Assembly (NCBI RefSeq): GCF_028389875.1
Contig: NC_084670.1
Coordinates: forward strand, 10,635,383-10,699,382
Length of the DNA stretch: 64,000 bases
Direction of reading: 5' to 3'
DNA from: Rhea pennata
Taxonomy: Eukaryota > Chordata > Aves > Rheiformes > Rheidae
The notes beneath the pieces are model-generated. The model did not search any database. It saw only the letters and a list, made by a program, of their open reading frames with translations, and was not told the origin of the DNA. The position numbers and the translations under genes are program-made. Position 1 is the stretch's first letter. Every line of letters begins with the position of its first letter. Below are positions 28,601 to 60,724 of the stretch, in pieces.

Positions 28601-31600
28601 TGCACACTGCATTCCTGCTGCCAGTGCTGAGGGCATCAAGGTCTCTCCAGCAGCTGTCCCTTGACAGTGCTGCACTGCCCTGTCCTCAGGAGCTTGAGCA
28701 CCTTTTGCAGGCGCTCAAAGGTACTGTGCCAAACCATATGTAGCATGGCTGGAAGAGAGAGAGTAGTCCCTCTGCTGTGATCACCCATCTTTGGGGCCTC
28801 ACTGCTTGCTTCTTAGTTGGTTTGGGCTCTGCTACAGCCTGATATAGACACCCCCAGTTGCTGCTTGCTGTTAAGCCAGACAGGCTCAGCTTGACTCTGG
28901 AAGCAATTCTACTGCATTCGTAAGGCTTTGCACTCAAGCTGCTAGGGCGTGCCTGCTGGAAGTACGCAGATGCTCAGACACCTGAACCTCCTGAATGTAA
29001 GCTCTGTGCTCTTGCCATGTCCCTCAGTCTTTTCAGAATGCAGCCAGCTCAGGTGGGTCCCTTTCTTCCGAGGGGACATCCTTGAAGTCACTTGAGAAAA
29101 GGAAATGGGTATCAGCCATCCCATTTTGTGCTGAGCATGTAAATGATCCTGCACAGCAGGTTGGTCCCTCTTTCTTTATTCACAATCCAATCAATTTCTG
29201 AGTATTAACTGGCAATTGTGTCAGGTTCTTAGCCTAAGGCCATGCAGTGCTTTACCCAGGAACTTGTCTTGCTTTTAGAGTGCAATCCAAACTTGAAGAA
29301 ACTGAGCTTTCACGATGTGAACCTGGCTGATCACCAGAAGGAAGTTCTGCTTTTGCTTCAGGATCCCGTCCTGCAAGGTATGGTAAATTAAAAGGTACTG
29401 ATGACTGAAAAGGTGCTCTGTGCTCTGCAGGTGGCTGCGTTTGGCTGGCTGATGTTTTGAGGTGATATTAGAATGCACAAGGCTTAGCAAAATGCCATTG
29501 CCCCAGGACAGATCTGTAGCTGTCGGCAGAGAGAGAATGTGTCTTTCTCTGAGCCAGCAGGGCAGAGAGAGGAGCAGACTGTGCTGCAGACAGGAGTCCA
29601 TGGTCTTGGCTATAAAACAGTTTCTAGGCTGCAGAGTGTGTCTGCTTTTAACTGGGTCAGCTGGCTAAACCACCTTCCTGGGTGTGATCACTGCTGTCTT
29701 CAGTTAACAACACAGAGGCGCTGTCCTGCAATACCCACTTCGAGCATGTTACCTAGTACACACTCCTGAGGAAGCTTTGTTTTTTGCATATGTATTAGAG
29801 CTGGAGCCATCTGCTGGATATAATTACAGAATAATGAAGTGTGCAGGGAATATTAAAATGCACTGTCAATCCCTTTCTTCTGTAGAAATTACATTCTCCT
29901 TTTGCCGGCTGTTTGAAAGTTGCACCACTGAATTTTTGTCGGAAATAATCAGTACAGTGAAGAGAAACTCATCTCTGAAGAGCCTCAAACTGCCTGGGAA
30001 CCGCCTTGGTGTGTACTATGAACTTAAGTATTTGGGGTAGTTTGCAGCTTGTATCTAACAAACACCTGCATTTCCCTCTCTTAGGGAATCACAGGCTGGT
30101 TGCCCTTGCAGACATTTTCTCTGAAGATTCCTCCTCTTCTCTTTGCCAGCTGGATGTCAGGTATTGTGCCCTGAACTGAATTTCATGTTCTAGGAGGCTA
30201 CAGCTGAAGCAGGCTCAGACAGCCTGAGCACAATTCTGTTCGTTCCCAAAGGGACTGTATGCCCAGGAAAAGCTTAGAGCACACTCTAAGAGGCACATAA
30301 AACCTAGGGGACTTCCAAGAGTCACCCAGGGCAGGCCTTGCCCTCTGAGGAATCACACTGTCTCTTTCATAAATGAACCAAACTCCATCTTAAAAGCAGC
30401 TTTGTTTTTTTTTCTGCCTGCTGCAGACCCTCCCTGCTCGGAGGGTTAGAACTGCTGTCCTTATGTACATTTATTTTTAGGCATCAGCTTGAATAGCTGT
30501 TCACACTATCCCTGTCTGTTGAGAGTGCTCTCACTGCCCTGTAAGATGCTAAGAATGCCTCTGTAATCTTTTCATCATCCTTGGTCCTTCACCTGAACTG
30601 CTCCTTTCTTGATTGCAAATGGCCATGAACATAGAGCATAATCTAAGTGCATGAGGCCTGGTATTTCTGTAATGCTAATGACTAAGTTTTAACAAACACC
30701 CCCCCCCCCACGCACACCTTAAAGACTCCTTTTGTTACATTTGTTACAGTTATGGCTTGGCTTGCTGACCTACATGGCCCTGACACTTAATTTGACCACA
30801 GCCACTTCTTTAGCAGCCTTGAATCATGAATCTTTCTCCCCCACTGGCTGTTTTTGTGCTTCTCATAAAATTCAAGTCCATCAGTCAACTTTGTATTTAA
30901 AAGATCATTTCCCCTGCCCAGTGTATAAATAATCTTCTGGAATACTGGAACCTGATACCTGTTCTCCAGATGCTCCCACAAGGAAGAGATCATTTATCTC
31001 TTACCACTGAGGTTTGCGCTGGGATCCATGAGCTGGGCTAGGCCTTTTGGTCCAAGCACTTGCTAGCTCCTGTGAGACTGGAGAGCACAGCTTAGTTAAG
31101 AGTCTGGGTCTAAGATTTTAAGGCCCTCAACTATGTCTACTCAAGTCACTGGTAATAAGGCCAGGTGACCAAATTTAACTTACCAGTGTTTCCCAGCATA
31201 GTTAAACACTTGTAATAACTTCCAGCCCTTACTATAACTTACTGTAACTGTGCTTCAGTTTTGTTTTGCAAAACTAAGGGATCATTCTCACTCTGTATTG
31301 CTGAAGGAGGTTTAAACCTCTTGTTGCACTTTGCACTGAAACATTCCAGAGTACCTGTATGGGCATTTACTGGAAGGAGCAGAAATTGAAACTGATCAAA
31401 CTATACCCTACAATCTTAATGACTTCTTTTTCCTGTCCTTCTTTTCCTGGAAAGCTCAAATTGTATCAAACCTGATGGGCTCCTGGAATTCACAAAAAAG
31501 CTGGAAGGCCACATCCAGCAGAGAAGGGGACACATTAAATTCACCCACCTCAGACTCTTTCAAAATTGGCTGGACCAGGATGTTGAAACAGCTCAGGAAG

Positions 31601-31689
31601 CGCTTCGGCGTCTCAAAGCTGTGTGCAGCGTGGTCAATGACACGTGGGACTCCTCCCAGGCCTTTGCTGACTACATCAGTGTCATGTGA
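22629..31689 (+). CDS. LRRC41: Leucine-rich repeat protein 41, elongin/cullin ligase receptor (10 exons, 794 aa)
   Basis: LRRC41 (MUF1) is an elongin B/C-binding substrate receptor for cullin-RING ubiquitin ligases. Exons: 22629-22734, 22808-22894, 23862-23932, 24409-25585, 26786-27031, 28556-28720, 29279-29377, 29886-30008, 30085-30160, 31455-31689. Phases join to 2,385 nt (human 812 aa). After a short Gly-rich start comes the BC-box-like segment [15 protein letters not shown] (about 36-50). Exon 4 (1,177 nt) carries the conserved block with SPLLHSS…CNMLQG and then a long, poorly conserved polar linker. That linker has a strongly basic cluster (KPRRRLKS…GRRRRCPRR), a possible nuclear localisation signal. 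Exons 5-10 give the leucine-rich repeats, for example [15 protein letters not shown] and KLPGNRLG, ending [12 protein letters not shown]. The exon 4 donor is GTTAGT. Intron 2 holds a minisatellite and intron 5 an LTR-like insertion. Confidence 0.96.
22936..23300. repeat. 41-bp GC-rich minisatellite in LRRC41 intron 2
   Basis: About eight diverged copies of a unit containing AACTGGAGATCTGGGCCCC followed by a GTGGAGGGA-like half. The AACTGG anchor recurs at 22946, 22987, 23028, 23069, 23109 and 23151, a period of 40-42 bp. Later copies are worn, with extra half-units near 23169, 23213 and 23240, and related pieces reach about 23430. Because 41 is not a multiple of three and the unit lacks stops, long but meaningless open frames occur on both strands. 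Confidence 0.9.
27536..28224 (-). mobile_element. Solo-LTR-like insertion in LRRC41 intron 5
   Basis: A 689-bp segment begins TGATGGCAC and ends CCAAAACA, so it has TG…CA ends. It is flanked by TGAG on both sides (27532-27535 and 28225-28228); the shared word is in fact ATGAGTGA at 27531-27538 and 28224-28231. On the minus strand it has a TATATAA box at 27828-27834 and an AGTAAA-like poly(A) signal at 27575-27580 near its 3' end, in the order U3-R-U5. No internal retroviral genes are present, so it would be a solo LTR left by recombination of an endogenous retrovirus. The family is not identified. A hAT-type transposon with 8-bp target duplication is a less likely alternative, as its ends lack a hAT terminal motif. 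Confidence 0.6.
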
Positions 31690-31945
31690 TGGACACAGGA
31701 AAAGGAAAACTGATCAGCTGGTACAAAAACAGTTCAGTCCATGGCCAACAACATTTATTTCATAGCACTGGTGAGATTTTTTTTCCCCCAGTCCAAGCAG
31801 GGTACACAGTGTTTCTTGTCACTTCTCTGTTGATTTGAAGAGGAGGTGCTGCTGTGAAGATCTGATGGATCAACAGGTGTAGTTCAGAGTTGTCTAACAC
31901 CCCCCTGTTCCCCAATGAGCTACTTAAACTGAGACAGACACTTCA

Positions 31946-31951
31946 AATAAA
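31946..31951 (+). terminator. Proximal LRRC41 poly(A) signal AATAAA
   Basis: AATAAA 257 bp after the LRRC41 stop codon. It would give a short 3' UTR and leave a gap before RAD54L. Confidence 0.5.
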
Positions 31952-32261
31952 ATTCTGTGACACCCTGCAGGTCTCTGAACAAGCAGTTAATTTCACTTAG
32001 TTAAGAATTTATTGCAGCCAATTTCTTATAAATAAGAACTCCTCCCTCCACATAAAAGGAGTAGAAAAGCTAAATGAAGACCCGAGCCTGGACCTTATAT
32101 TTGGGAAAACTTCGTTAAAAAAAAATTACATCACAAGTAACCTGCTGTTTATTTGCAATCATTAATCAGTGTCTGAGACAAGAATTATTCTTGCCTCTAC
32201 TCTGTGTCTGCACTCATTTTACAGAAGTTTTGAATAGTTTGTTCTTTTACAATGTTTTTAT

Positions 32262-32267
32262 AATAAA
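32262..32267 (+). terminator. Distal LRRC41 poly(A) signal AATAAA
   Basis: AATAAA in a T-rich setting 573 bp after the LRRC41 stop. It faces the RAD54L signal 37 bp further on. Either this or the proximal signal, or both, may be used. Confidence 0.55.
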
Positions 32268-32304
32268 AGTAGAATTAAGACCCATAATGTACCAAAGTGT
32301 GAAA

Positions 32305-32310
32305 TTTATT
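32305..32310 (-). terminator. Candidate RAD54L poly(A) signal AATAAA
   Basis: TTTATT on the plus strand reads AATAAA on the RAD54L strand, about 670 bp after its stop codon. Predicted cleavage at about 32280-32295 coincides with that of the distal LRRC41 signal. Confidence 0.55.
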
Positions 32311-32981
32311 ACTGCATTTTATGGAGATTAATTAAAATACTGCTAGATCAGGGGATCCTGCCCATAATAAAGCAAGTGGTTTTGGAAATGGCAAGACCTT
32401 AAGGTCTGATTTCCTACTGCCTGAATGTTCTTTCAGGCCAGCAGATGTTCAAAGTACAAGTTGAAATGATTTTTTTTTGCATGAATCCTCTTGTTCCTGA
32501 GCAATTAAAAATGCTCACACTTCACAACAGAAATGGATCCTGCCAGTTTCTGCTCAGCAGCTGTAAGCCATAGGTGTCAGGGAAAAAATTGCAACTATGC
32601 ACATCAGTTGCTCTAAAGCTGCAGACTTAACTTAAACTTGAAGGCAAAACTTGGCTGAGTAAAAGGCACAGACATCAATAGCAGAAGAACCAGTACTATC
32701 AAGCGCACACACAGTTCAGTTATTCCCAGTTCCTACAGGGCTGTTTTCCAGGCACACAGTACAGTAGCAGAGAAAAAGCCATAGGATTCCTTGCTGTTGC
32801 AAGCAGCCCTTGCCCAAGCCCAGGGGCCTTCCCACCTCTCAGAAGCCACCCTGTTCTGCTCCTCCAGAGTCACACAACAATCCAGCATGTACTGCTGTTC
32901 ACTGTCCCTTTTCTTGAAAGGGATTAAAGCAGGGTAGACTGCCACAGGAGCCTGCCCTTGTCCCCGCAGCACAGTGACCTG

Positions 32982-52449
<19,468 letters not shown>

Positions 52450-52468
52450 CGCCTCACGGCGCCGCGCC

Positions 52469-52493
52469 GGGGGGGGGGGGGGGGGGGGGGGGG
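52469..52493 (+). repeat. 25-G homopolymer upstream of the RAD54L start
   Basis: An uninterrupted run of 25 G on the plus strand (C on the gene strand), 20 bp upstream of the RAD54L ATG. It probably lies in the 5' UTR or at the start site. Such a run can form G-quadruplex structures and is prone to length error in sequencing, so its exact length is uncertain. Confidence 0.9.
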
Positions 52494-52730
52494 CAACGTC
52501 CCGCGCGCGAGCCGGGCGCGGCGGGTGCGCTGGCGGCGCGCGAGCCGGTTCGCGCGCGCCGTCCCGGAGGCGGGAAAGGCGCGGGGCGGGCCCTGCCCCG
52601 CCCCTCCTCCGGAGCGCCAGGGGTGGCCAAGCGAGCGCAGAACCGGCTGGGCCGCATCGACCCGCTCTGGGCTCGGCTGAGGGAGGAGGGAAAGGGACAG
52701 AGGGACAGGAGGGGCGAGAGAGGGCTGAGG

Positions 52731-53010
52731 GAGGGAGGGACGGACGGATGGACTGACTGAGGGATGGACAGACTGACTGAATGACTGACTGACTGAGGGA
52801 TGGACAGACTGACAGAATGACTGGCTGAGGGATGGACTGACAGACAGAATGGCTGGCTGATAGATGGACTGACAGACTGATGGATGGGCTGACTGGCAGA
52901 CTGACTGGTGGACTGATGGGCTGACAGACTGGGCCAACCGACCAACAAACAGACTGCCTGACAGACAGACTGACGGATGGACGGACGGACGGACGGACTG
53001 ATGGGCTGAC
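52731..53010. repeat. Degenerate (TGAC/TGGA) tetranucleotide array
   Basis: About 280 bp built of TGAC, TGGA and GGAC words in a strict 4-bp register, for example (GACG)n at 52979-52997 and GACTGACTGACTGAGG repeats. It lies immediately upstream of the RAD54L CpG island. On the minus strand it reads as long runs of Ser-Val-x-Gln/Pro, producing a spurious 266-codon open frame. Confidence 0.95.
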
Positions 53011-56000
53011 AGCCCGCCCGGCAGACTGGCCCTGCAGCGGGGCAGCGGGCCGTCTCCGGGCCTGGAGCGGGCAGCGCTCAGCGTTACAAGCCCGGAGAAG
53101 CCCTGGGAGCAGCTTCCCCGCTCGCAGACGGGAGCCAGCCCGGCAAGCAGCCCAGTCACGTCCGCAGGCTGCGCAGCCTCCCCGGCGCTCGCCTGGGCCC
53201 CCGGGCCTGAGCCGGACGGGCTCCCTCGGGCGCCTCCGCGCACCCAGCGTGGACGCTCTGTTCAGAGCCAGCGGGCCGGTGTGCTCTGGCTCTTCCCTGC
53301 CGGCAGCAATCCCGCCTTTTCCCGAGTTTCTAGGCAGATTTCCTGCACGCAGCCGGGCAAGTAGGACCCTCCCACAGAGGACAGCAGCTGTGAATCCTCA
53401 TCAGCCTGAGCAGGAGCCCTAATGCGCCGTGTCATGTGTCATTAAGTGCAGCTAATGAAGCCTTGCTAATGCTCTGTCAATATCAAGGATCAGGTGCTGG
53501 CAGGAAAATACATGTGACATCTTCGATACTACAAACTCCCCGAAACCTCCGCCCGCGCCGGTCGAGAGAAGGAGTGGGGCAGTTTGGCAGGGCTGCTGCC
53601 CTCCTGCTTGAGCTGTAGCTCTGTCTTCTGTCCTGGGAGAGATCTCAACCCGCGTGACTCCCCTTAAACCCCAGAGCCTTGCTACAGCCTAAGTGGAGGG
53701 AGGCGAAGAGCATTGGCAGGGCTTTTGGTAGTCTCTGAGAACAATACTACAAAGGTGTTAAGGTTTGGGCTTGAGATTTAAAAGTGAAGTAGGTTGGATG
53801 TTGCCTCTGAACCCAGATGCTTGTAGCTGCAGTGACTCCTGTTAGCAGGAAAGAAATTGTGGGTGTTGTCACAAGCTGGTGACCTTTCATGCCGAGGGAT
53901 GAGCTCAGTGGAGTAGGAGGCACCTTCTCTCTAGATTCCCTTTTCAAGACCTAACCACAAAATAAGAATTTTACACTCATTATTTTACATATTTACCTGT
54001 TTAGGGTACAGCTGACCTGAAAGCCATGAGACCAGCATCCATTTGTGCACACACAGACCGAAAAAAGCACAATGCCTTTCGTACATTCTCAAGGGCATTT
54101 CTGGCATTTAGGGTGAAAAGCAGACCCACAGCAGCAGCAATTTAGGAGTACATTTGTTTTCCTTGGAAGTGAAGGGCTGGTTAGTCCTCAGGAAAGAATG
54201 AGTCTGTTCTCCTTGTTCCATGGATCACAGCAGACAGATGATAAATTATGACTGATGCTCATTACGCAGTTATAGGACAGACTTCTTACAAATTGAAAAA
54301 CCACAGGATTTTGGAGACACCCAGCTAAATTCTCCTTTGGCTACCCAGAGGAAACCCCAAATAACCACAAAATTATTCCAGTCCTTCTTAGTTTTATATA
54401 AGAACAGTGGAAAGCAAAATTCGCTTTTTAGTGCAGTGTCTCAGCAGATGCCCCAGTGGATGGGGCTATTGCATCTCTGTGTAGGAGAGCAATATAGTCC
54501 ATAATACAAGATATGCCCTTTAGTAGAACTAGGAGCATGTGGATTCCTAGAGGCCTTGGTCACCAAGAGCATTAATATATCTCAGGAAACACGCCAGTTC
54601 TCCAGATGCTGGCCATGAAGCAGCCATGTCAACCAGAGGCAGGCAGGAATGGAGCCTGACCTTCAGTGCAGTCAAGACAGCAAGCAGTTCACCATACAAT
54701 GCCTCATCAGTGCAGTTCTTAAAAGGGCTTCCTTATGCACCTTTAAAATACAGACTATAAAATAAGAGTGTGTATAACATAAAGCCAAATTCTTGCAGCT
54801 TCAGGACTTCTGAGGTGCAAGTGGGCATAGATTCCTCACATTTACACCAGTTGAAGATCTAGCACCTTATGTTTTTTCCTAGCTTTTTCTTTTAAGACCA
54901 AATGCATTTGTCAGTATTTTATTTCTGAAGTGCTTTCAGAGCTCAGTGACTAATGTTAGATGTTGCAATTACTGGCTCACTGGGCAGAGAGTGGTTCTAT
55001 AGGAAGGTAATTGGCTATTTTTCCTGGCATGAATAATATTCACATTAATAGCCTCCCTCACCACAGCTTAGAAAGCCATTCAGCTTTGTGCTTTCTGCCT
55101 GTTAGGGGAAGAGACACATTTTCTGGCCTAGGCAGGCTGGATCAATAATAAGAGGAAGGGGAGGCAATATGTTTTTCCCTGCTTTGTGTAGACATTAATG
55201 CTACAGCAACAGGAAACATCTTAAGTCGTCTTACACCCAACACAGAAATAATGACAACTCATTCCTATTACGGCTTTTCTGTTGTAACAATTCATGAAAA
55301 GGTCCCAGAGGAACATTTGGGCTGATGCCAACACCTAGGATGGCTAGCCCACCCCTAAGCAAACACCACCGTGAGGCTGCAAGCCTGTAACAAGATGGGT
55401 AGATGCACAGGAGATCCCATTATGTTTGGTACAAATACATACTGTGAGATATTCCCAGCCCCAAACAATGCTGGATAAGAGATAAAACGAAAAGGAATAT
55501 TCCTTTCTTTCTCCAGAGAGAAAGCCTGAAGGACTTGCCCAAGGTGATAAGCAGTCAGCAACAAGGTCAGCAGCACACTGAGCTGTTCCAGCACTGTGGA
55601 TCCCATCTGAGGAGACACTCAGCACTCACATTCCCACTCTTCTCTCCAAACCAGCACCTTCAGGTAGAGGTAACTCTCCCCCAACTTCTATCTTTCTAAT
55701 TACACAATTTACTCATTTTCTGGCTGTAATCAGCTCCCATTTATACAGCCCTGAGAGATCACAGGATAATAATCACCATGGGGAATAATCCTGTGATTTC
55801 CCTTGCCATCTCTGCAGGATGTTGAGTCCCTCCGGTACGAGCAAGGAGAAGAGATGACGCTGAGCATCTTTCTCAGTGAATCTATAGGATTAGACAAGGA
55901 ACAGCCCTAAAACTGTCAAACTGAGCCTTACTTCCAGTTGCCACCATGGCATTAATTTATGACACTTGCTTGGAGTCAGCCAACAGCACACTGCAGTGAC

Positions 56001-59000
56001 CAGGCCCTGCACCTATTTGGTGCTGAGACCAGGTATCTGATCACCTTCCCCATTCCACCCCTATATGTGCATGAGGCTGGGGGATTGCTCTCCCTTGTGT
56101 GAGACAGCAGTGAAACCCAGGGTCCTACAGAGAGGGATTGTGTACTGAGAGACACAGCCTAGTGCAGGCTGCCCTGGCTCACAGCAGAGGCGACTTCCCC
56201 AGCACCCTGAGCCCAGCATCCCTCTCCTCCCTTCCCGGTTCCTATTCCATCCAGGTCCTGGCTGATGCAGCGGCTCTCCGGTGACATCTCTGATTTAGGG
56301 GACCTTCCTTCTTTAATCACTTTTTTTTTTCTTTTTTTTTCTTTTTTCCTCCAGAAAGGCCCCTCCCTCTTGCTCTGGAGCATAGGCGTCCCCCAGTTTC
56401 ACATAGCAGCTTTTAGGAAACACACTGCAGAAATCAGGGCCTCATATAAAGACAGGCCTGCCCAAGAGAGTTCACAGCCTCCTGTCCCCTCGAGAGAGCT
56501 TGTGATCTTAGTGGCAGACAGAAAACAGCATGAGTGAAAGATAATGTGAGAAAATGTCTCCTAGTGGAGGCAAACCTCAGACCTTGTCTAACAGCTTCAG
56601 CCATGCTGTAACAAAAAGTGGAGGCAAAACCTATAATCAGGATAATAAGAGCAGAGTTTCAGCTTTGACAAAATTCAGCCATGCCATCTGGATCCTCTCA
56701 GGTGAAGGTCTGAATGGACTGGGATTGCAAGATCAAGACCCCAGCAAACCAAACCAGTATAGTTTGGACATACTCAGCTGAAAAAATAATTATTTAAATA
56801 TCTGTCCAAGTTAATTTCTTTGCAAACCACGAGAGGGAAACTGGGTATGATTCTACCAACTTGCTGTCAGCTGGAGTTGTAATCCCCTTTCATCACTGTC
56901 AGAGATAGCTCAAATGCCCTTCCACCAAAGCCACTTACTGAGAGAGATGAAACATTAAGTGCTTTAAAAAAATTAACTTCAGAGAGAAAAATCTTTTAGC
57001 TTTCCTGAGGTCAGGTGCTATTCAACACGCAGCGAAGCTGTACACTGCATGCTAGTTGGAGGCAGAGGTTTACAGAGAGGACCTCCGCATTGCAACTGCT
57101 TTCGGCATGTTTTCACAGATGTCACAGAAAAGAAAACTGAATCATGAGTCCAGACTGATTCAAGTCAGGCGGCTGACAGAGTTCCCACCCCCGGCCGTCT
57201 GGTAACTGAGCTGTACATGAAGGAGCTCTGGATCTGCCACAGCAGCTGAGCACCGAGCTGAGGTTACCTCCTCTGCCAGGTGCTGTGGCTAAGAGGGACC
57301 CATATCCCACCCAGCCATCCCTGCTGCAGCCTCCATCGGAGGAGTAGCTCATGCAGACGGGGACAGCGACCACTTCAGCCTTCCCGCCCGGACCCCCGGA
57401 CGCTCACAAGCGCACGCGAAGGTGCAGCCCGGCTGTCGCAGAGCAGGCTAGTACAGCTGAGCTGCTGCCCGGCCTCTGTCTCGGGGCTCTTTGCCATCAG
57501 GCGCTATGCATTGGATTTCATGGTTTCTTTTTATTCATTTATGACTGCTGTCCCTTTGGCCCAACTGGTACCTAATCTTTTTTATTGTCAGAAAAGAAAA
57601 AATAAATCTTTTCTAATCTTATTTATTGACAAAAAGAGACACACAAAGTCCTATTTCCATAAAGCAGCAAAGCCGAAAGGAGCAGCAAGATCCGGGGCTG
57701 AGAAATCTCCATGTCCGCTATTCCAGTGAGCTTTGAAACCCAGAACAGTTGTGTCCCTGGTTTCTTTGTCATGGGTTTGATCACGCCTTTCCAGATGCCT
57801 CCTTGGCCCTGCGTTTGAAGTCAGGAAGACCTCCCTCCCAAGGGCAGAGACCTCCGCACCATGCTGAGCTGTGCAGCACTGGCATGAAAACCATGAAGGG
57901 CAGAAAGGAGCGGAGTGACATGGAGACAAAAGAAGGATATGGGCCAAGCCATATTCCCAAGATAAAAGAACAAGCTCCTTCAGGTACCAAGGCCTGTGGC
58001 AAAGCCTGGGACCTTCTCCTTCCACATTGCTGCTGCGTGCAGCTTTAACCACAGTCTGTCACTAACTTGACAGTTAATAAGCAGCTGATTCGTATTCAGG
58101 TTTGCAGCATTGGCTGGAGGAGGCACTGCTTTCAGGCACCCACTCTTCCTTTAAGAAGGCCCTCCCCGCAAAGTATTTTCCCTACCCCACATTTGCTTCT
58201 AAATTATTGTTGTTTTGCAGGAGTGTTTTTGAAAATGCATCAGTCTGACTCAGGTTTTGAATCAACCCAAAACATTTCATTCAATGCAAAGCAAAATGTA
58301 CTGTTTTGTTTATAAGCTAATTAGCCTTTCTTATCTCCCTTTTTAAACACAGGCAAGCCAACAACCGAACCTGCAAATATAAAACAGCCTGTTTTTTGAA
58401 AACGTCATAGTCACTGTTGGCACTTCCAAAAGACATCCCTTATTTCTTAAGGGGGAGGAGGGGAAGCTGAAATGGCTGCCCAAATTTGGCTTGATTTTGC
58501 AAATTGTTTTGGCCCTTCTGAAGCTCCATTTTTGCAAGAAATTTACAATCAATTGCAATTTTCCTTGCCAAGCTCAGCCATTTACAGAGCACTCAGAGAT
58601 CTGCAGAACAAATCTAAGGGCATGATGTAGCCTCAGGGAAGGGAGACAGACAGACCCCGATCGTACTGGGTCCTCACTGGCCACCCAACCAGCCATCACA
58701 ATTCTTTTAAGCTGTATTCATGGGTGCCACCCACAGATACAAATATGTGTCTGTGCAAATTCAGCTGAAACAAAGAGAACTGCAATCATCTTCCCAGGAC
58801 AGGTATTTCCATCACACCACTTTAATGATCTACAGAGAGACACTCACCATAGTCTGGATGTGAAAGTTGAAGGAGAACATACGCACACACACAAGCATGC
58901 ACATGCACACGGATTCACTTTCTAAGCAGTTAAGCTGCCAAGAATCCTCAACCACATTTAAAATATGTGCTTATCAGCTTGCATGACCAAAAAAAAAAAA

Positions 59001-59600
59001 GACTTTGTTGCCAATATGTTTTTCTCCAAGACAGGTAAAATTGCTTCCCTCCCTGCTGGCTGAGCTCCATAGAGAAACAGGGCTGGTTTCTTAGGAGAGT
59101 GGTTTGGCCCCTGCATATGATTCTTGCTGATTTACACAACCCTTGAGGGCCAGGAGCAAAGCTGGCTGTCAGCAGCTATGCCCAGATCCAGGTTTGTATA
59201 AAGCTGGTGGCTGAGAACATCTTTTGAAGTGTACACACACCATCACCTCAGCTGCTCTGTTCAAAGAGGGGCTGGCAGGGGTTGACAGTAACACTAAGGC
59301 AAATGGGTTTTCACAGGCCTTTCGCCACGGCACGCAGTCCTGCCCAGAGCTGCTCACCACGGTGCTAGGCTGCCCCAGGCCCTCTGTGCCTCCCGCAAGC
59401 TTTGGGACCCGTTTGGGAGTTCGTAGCAAGGACGGTGCAAGCTCAAATACACCCAGCTTTACCCGATGGACAGACCATCATACTGCTCAGCCGTATCATC
59501 CTGAGCTAATGTGTCATCCTAACTGCATGTGACTGCTCTCTCCAGCCCCAAAGCACTTCGCCTTCGCTTAAAAAAGCTCTTCCTCTGGCAGGAGGCAAAA
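53011..59600. other. Non-coding right flank, first part
   Basis: No exon with family resemblance, no RNA gene and no clear young repeat was found. In mammals LURAP1 lies on this side of RAD54L; none of the open frames on either strand resembles it, so it is absent, beyond the edge or in a form I do not recognise. A pyrimidine tract lies at about 56320-56350. A modestly GC-rich patch lies at about 57330-57490. Closely spaced opposed AATAAA words lie at 57601-57606 (plus) and 57622-57627 (minus). Confidence 0.55.
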
Positions 59601-59639
59601 TTTTATTTTCTTTGAACCTGATTAAATCTTCAATAGTAA

Positions 59640-59830
59640 TATAAATTCTGTCTCCTATAAGTAATGGCATAGGACATAGGAAACATCATTTCATCGGGGC
59701 AATTAGCGCAGTCTAATTAAACTCTAGTCTTCTGATCAGGCTCTACTGATTAAGTGGGTTGCAGACACTCTGGATTATATTAACGAAATGAATCAGTTAA
59801 TTACATGACAATCAATAAGAACTAAAAAGT
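59640..59830. promoter_or_regulatory. Possible conserved non-coding element
   Basis: AT-rich but complex sequence with many homeodomain-type words (CAATTAG, CTAATTAAAC, TGATTAAG, GTTAATTACATGA) and no repeat structure. Such composition is common in developmental enhancers. This is a guess from composition; cross-species alignment would be needed. Confidence 0.25.
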
Positions 59831-60659
59831 AGGACAAGCTATTTGCCTTTAAATGACCATCTAAATTCATCAACATGATACATGTTTGTAAGTGTTAAAG
59901 GGAGGTGCAAAGGAAGGATCTCTTTGGCACAAAGATAATCATTTCTGATGGTTACAATCATGAAGAGCAGAGAACGTACAGCATCTCCCTGAAAAAAAAT
60001 TTTTTTATAATAGTTTACAAAAAATCAGGGCATCAGGTAATGAAATTATGGGGGGAATAAAAACTCAGAAAATTTAGCTCTTTGATAAACTGAAAATCTT
60101 AGTTTGAAGTTGTGACCTAAAATGATCAGCACTGCTTTGAACCAGAGACATTGTGGTCTTGAATGAGTATTTGACTTAGAGCTCCAATCCAAATTGAAAA
60201 CCTTGGTGAAGTGGGAGCTGGAAAATAACATTGTTAAAGAAGCAATTTTTGCCTTGAAAAGCTTACAGCCTGAATGGAAGGACTTAAAAATAATAGGCGA
60301 AAACTAGTTTGTGAAAAATACAGAAATGCCTGTGTTGTTCTCATTTTGCAAGGTTCAAAACAGTCTATGAGGGTTTTTCAGCATTTGTAATGAGCGTTTT
60401 TAATCTCTTAAAAAAACAGAAAGTGTTATCAAGATGGCTGTTGAGAATTTCTCCTCTCTGAAAACAGGCTTTTCAGTTAAGCTAAAAAGCAGTAACTTCT
60501 TCAAAAAAAAAAAAATCAGTGAAAATGTCATAAAAATGAAATATCTGACAAGCACAACAGTTTTCCCATTCTTGAAAAAAAAAGAGATTTGTGGGTTTAT
60601 TTTTGACTTTTTGCTTTAGGATTTTGGCTCGATGGATAAAGCAGAATTAGAAGTGTAAC

Positions 60660-60724
60660 GTCTCCCTCTTTCAGAGATGGAGACTGAGGACCAGAAAGAT
60701 GAAGCAACTTGCCTATGCTGGCAG
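60660..60724 (+). repeat. MIR-like ancient SINE fragment
   Basis: Contains 'cagagatggagactgaggacc' and 'gaagcaacttgcc', matching the MIR run 'cagatgaggaaactgaggc…gtaacttgcc'. Short and diverged. It directly abuts an old CR1 fragment. Confidence 0.5.
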
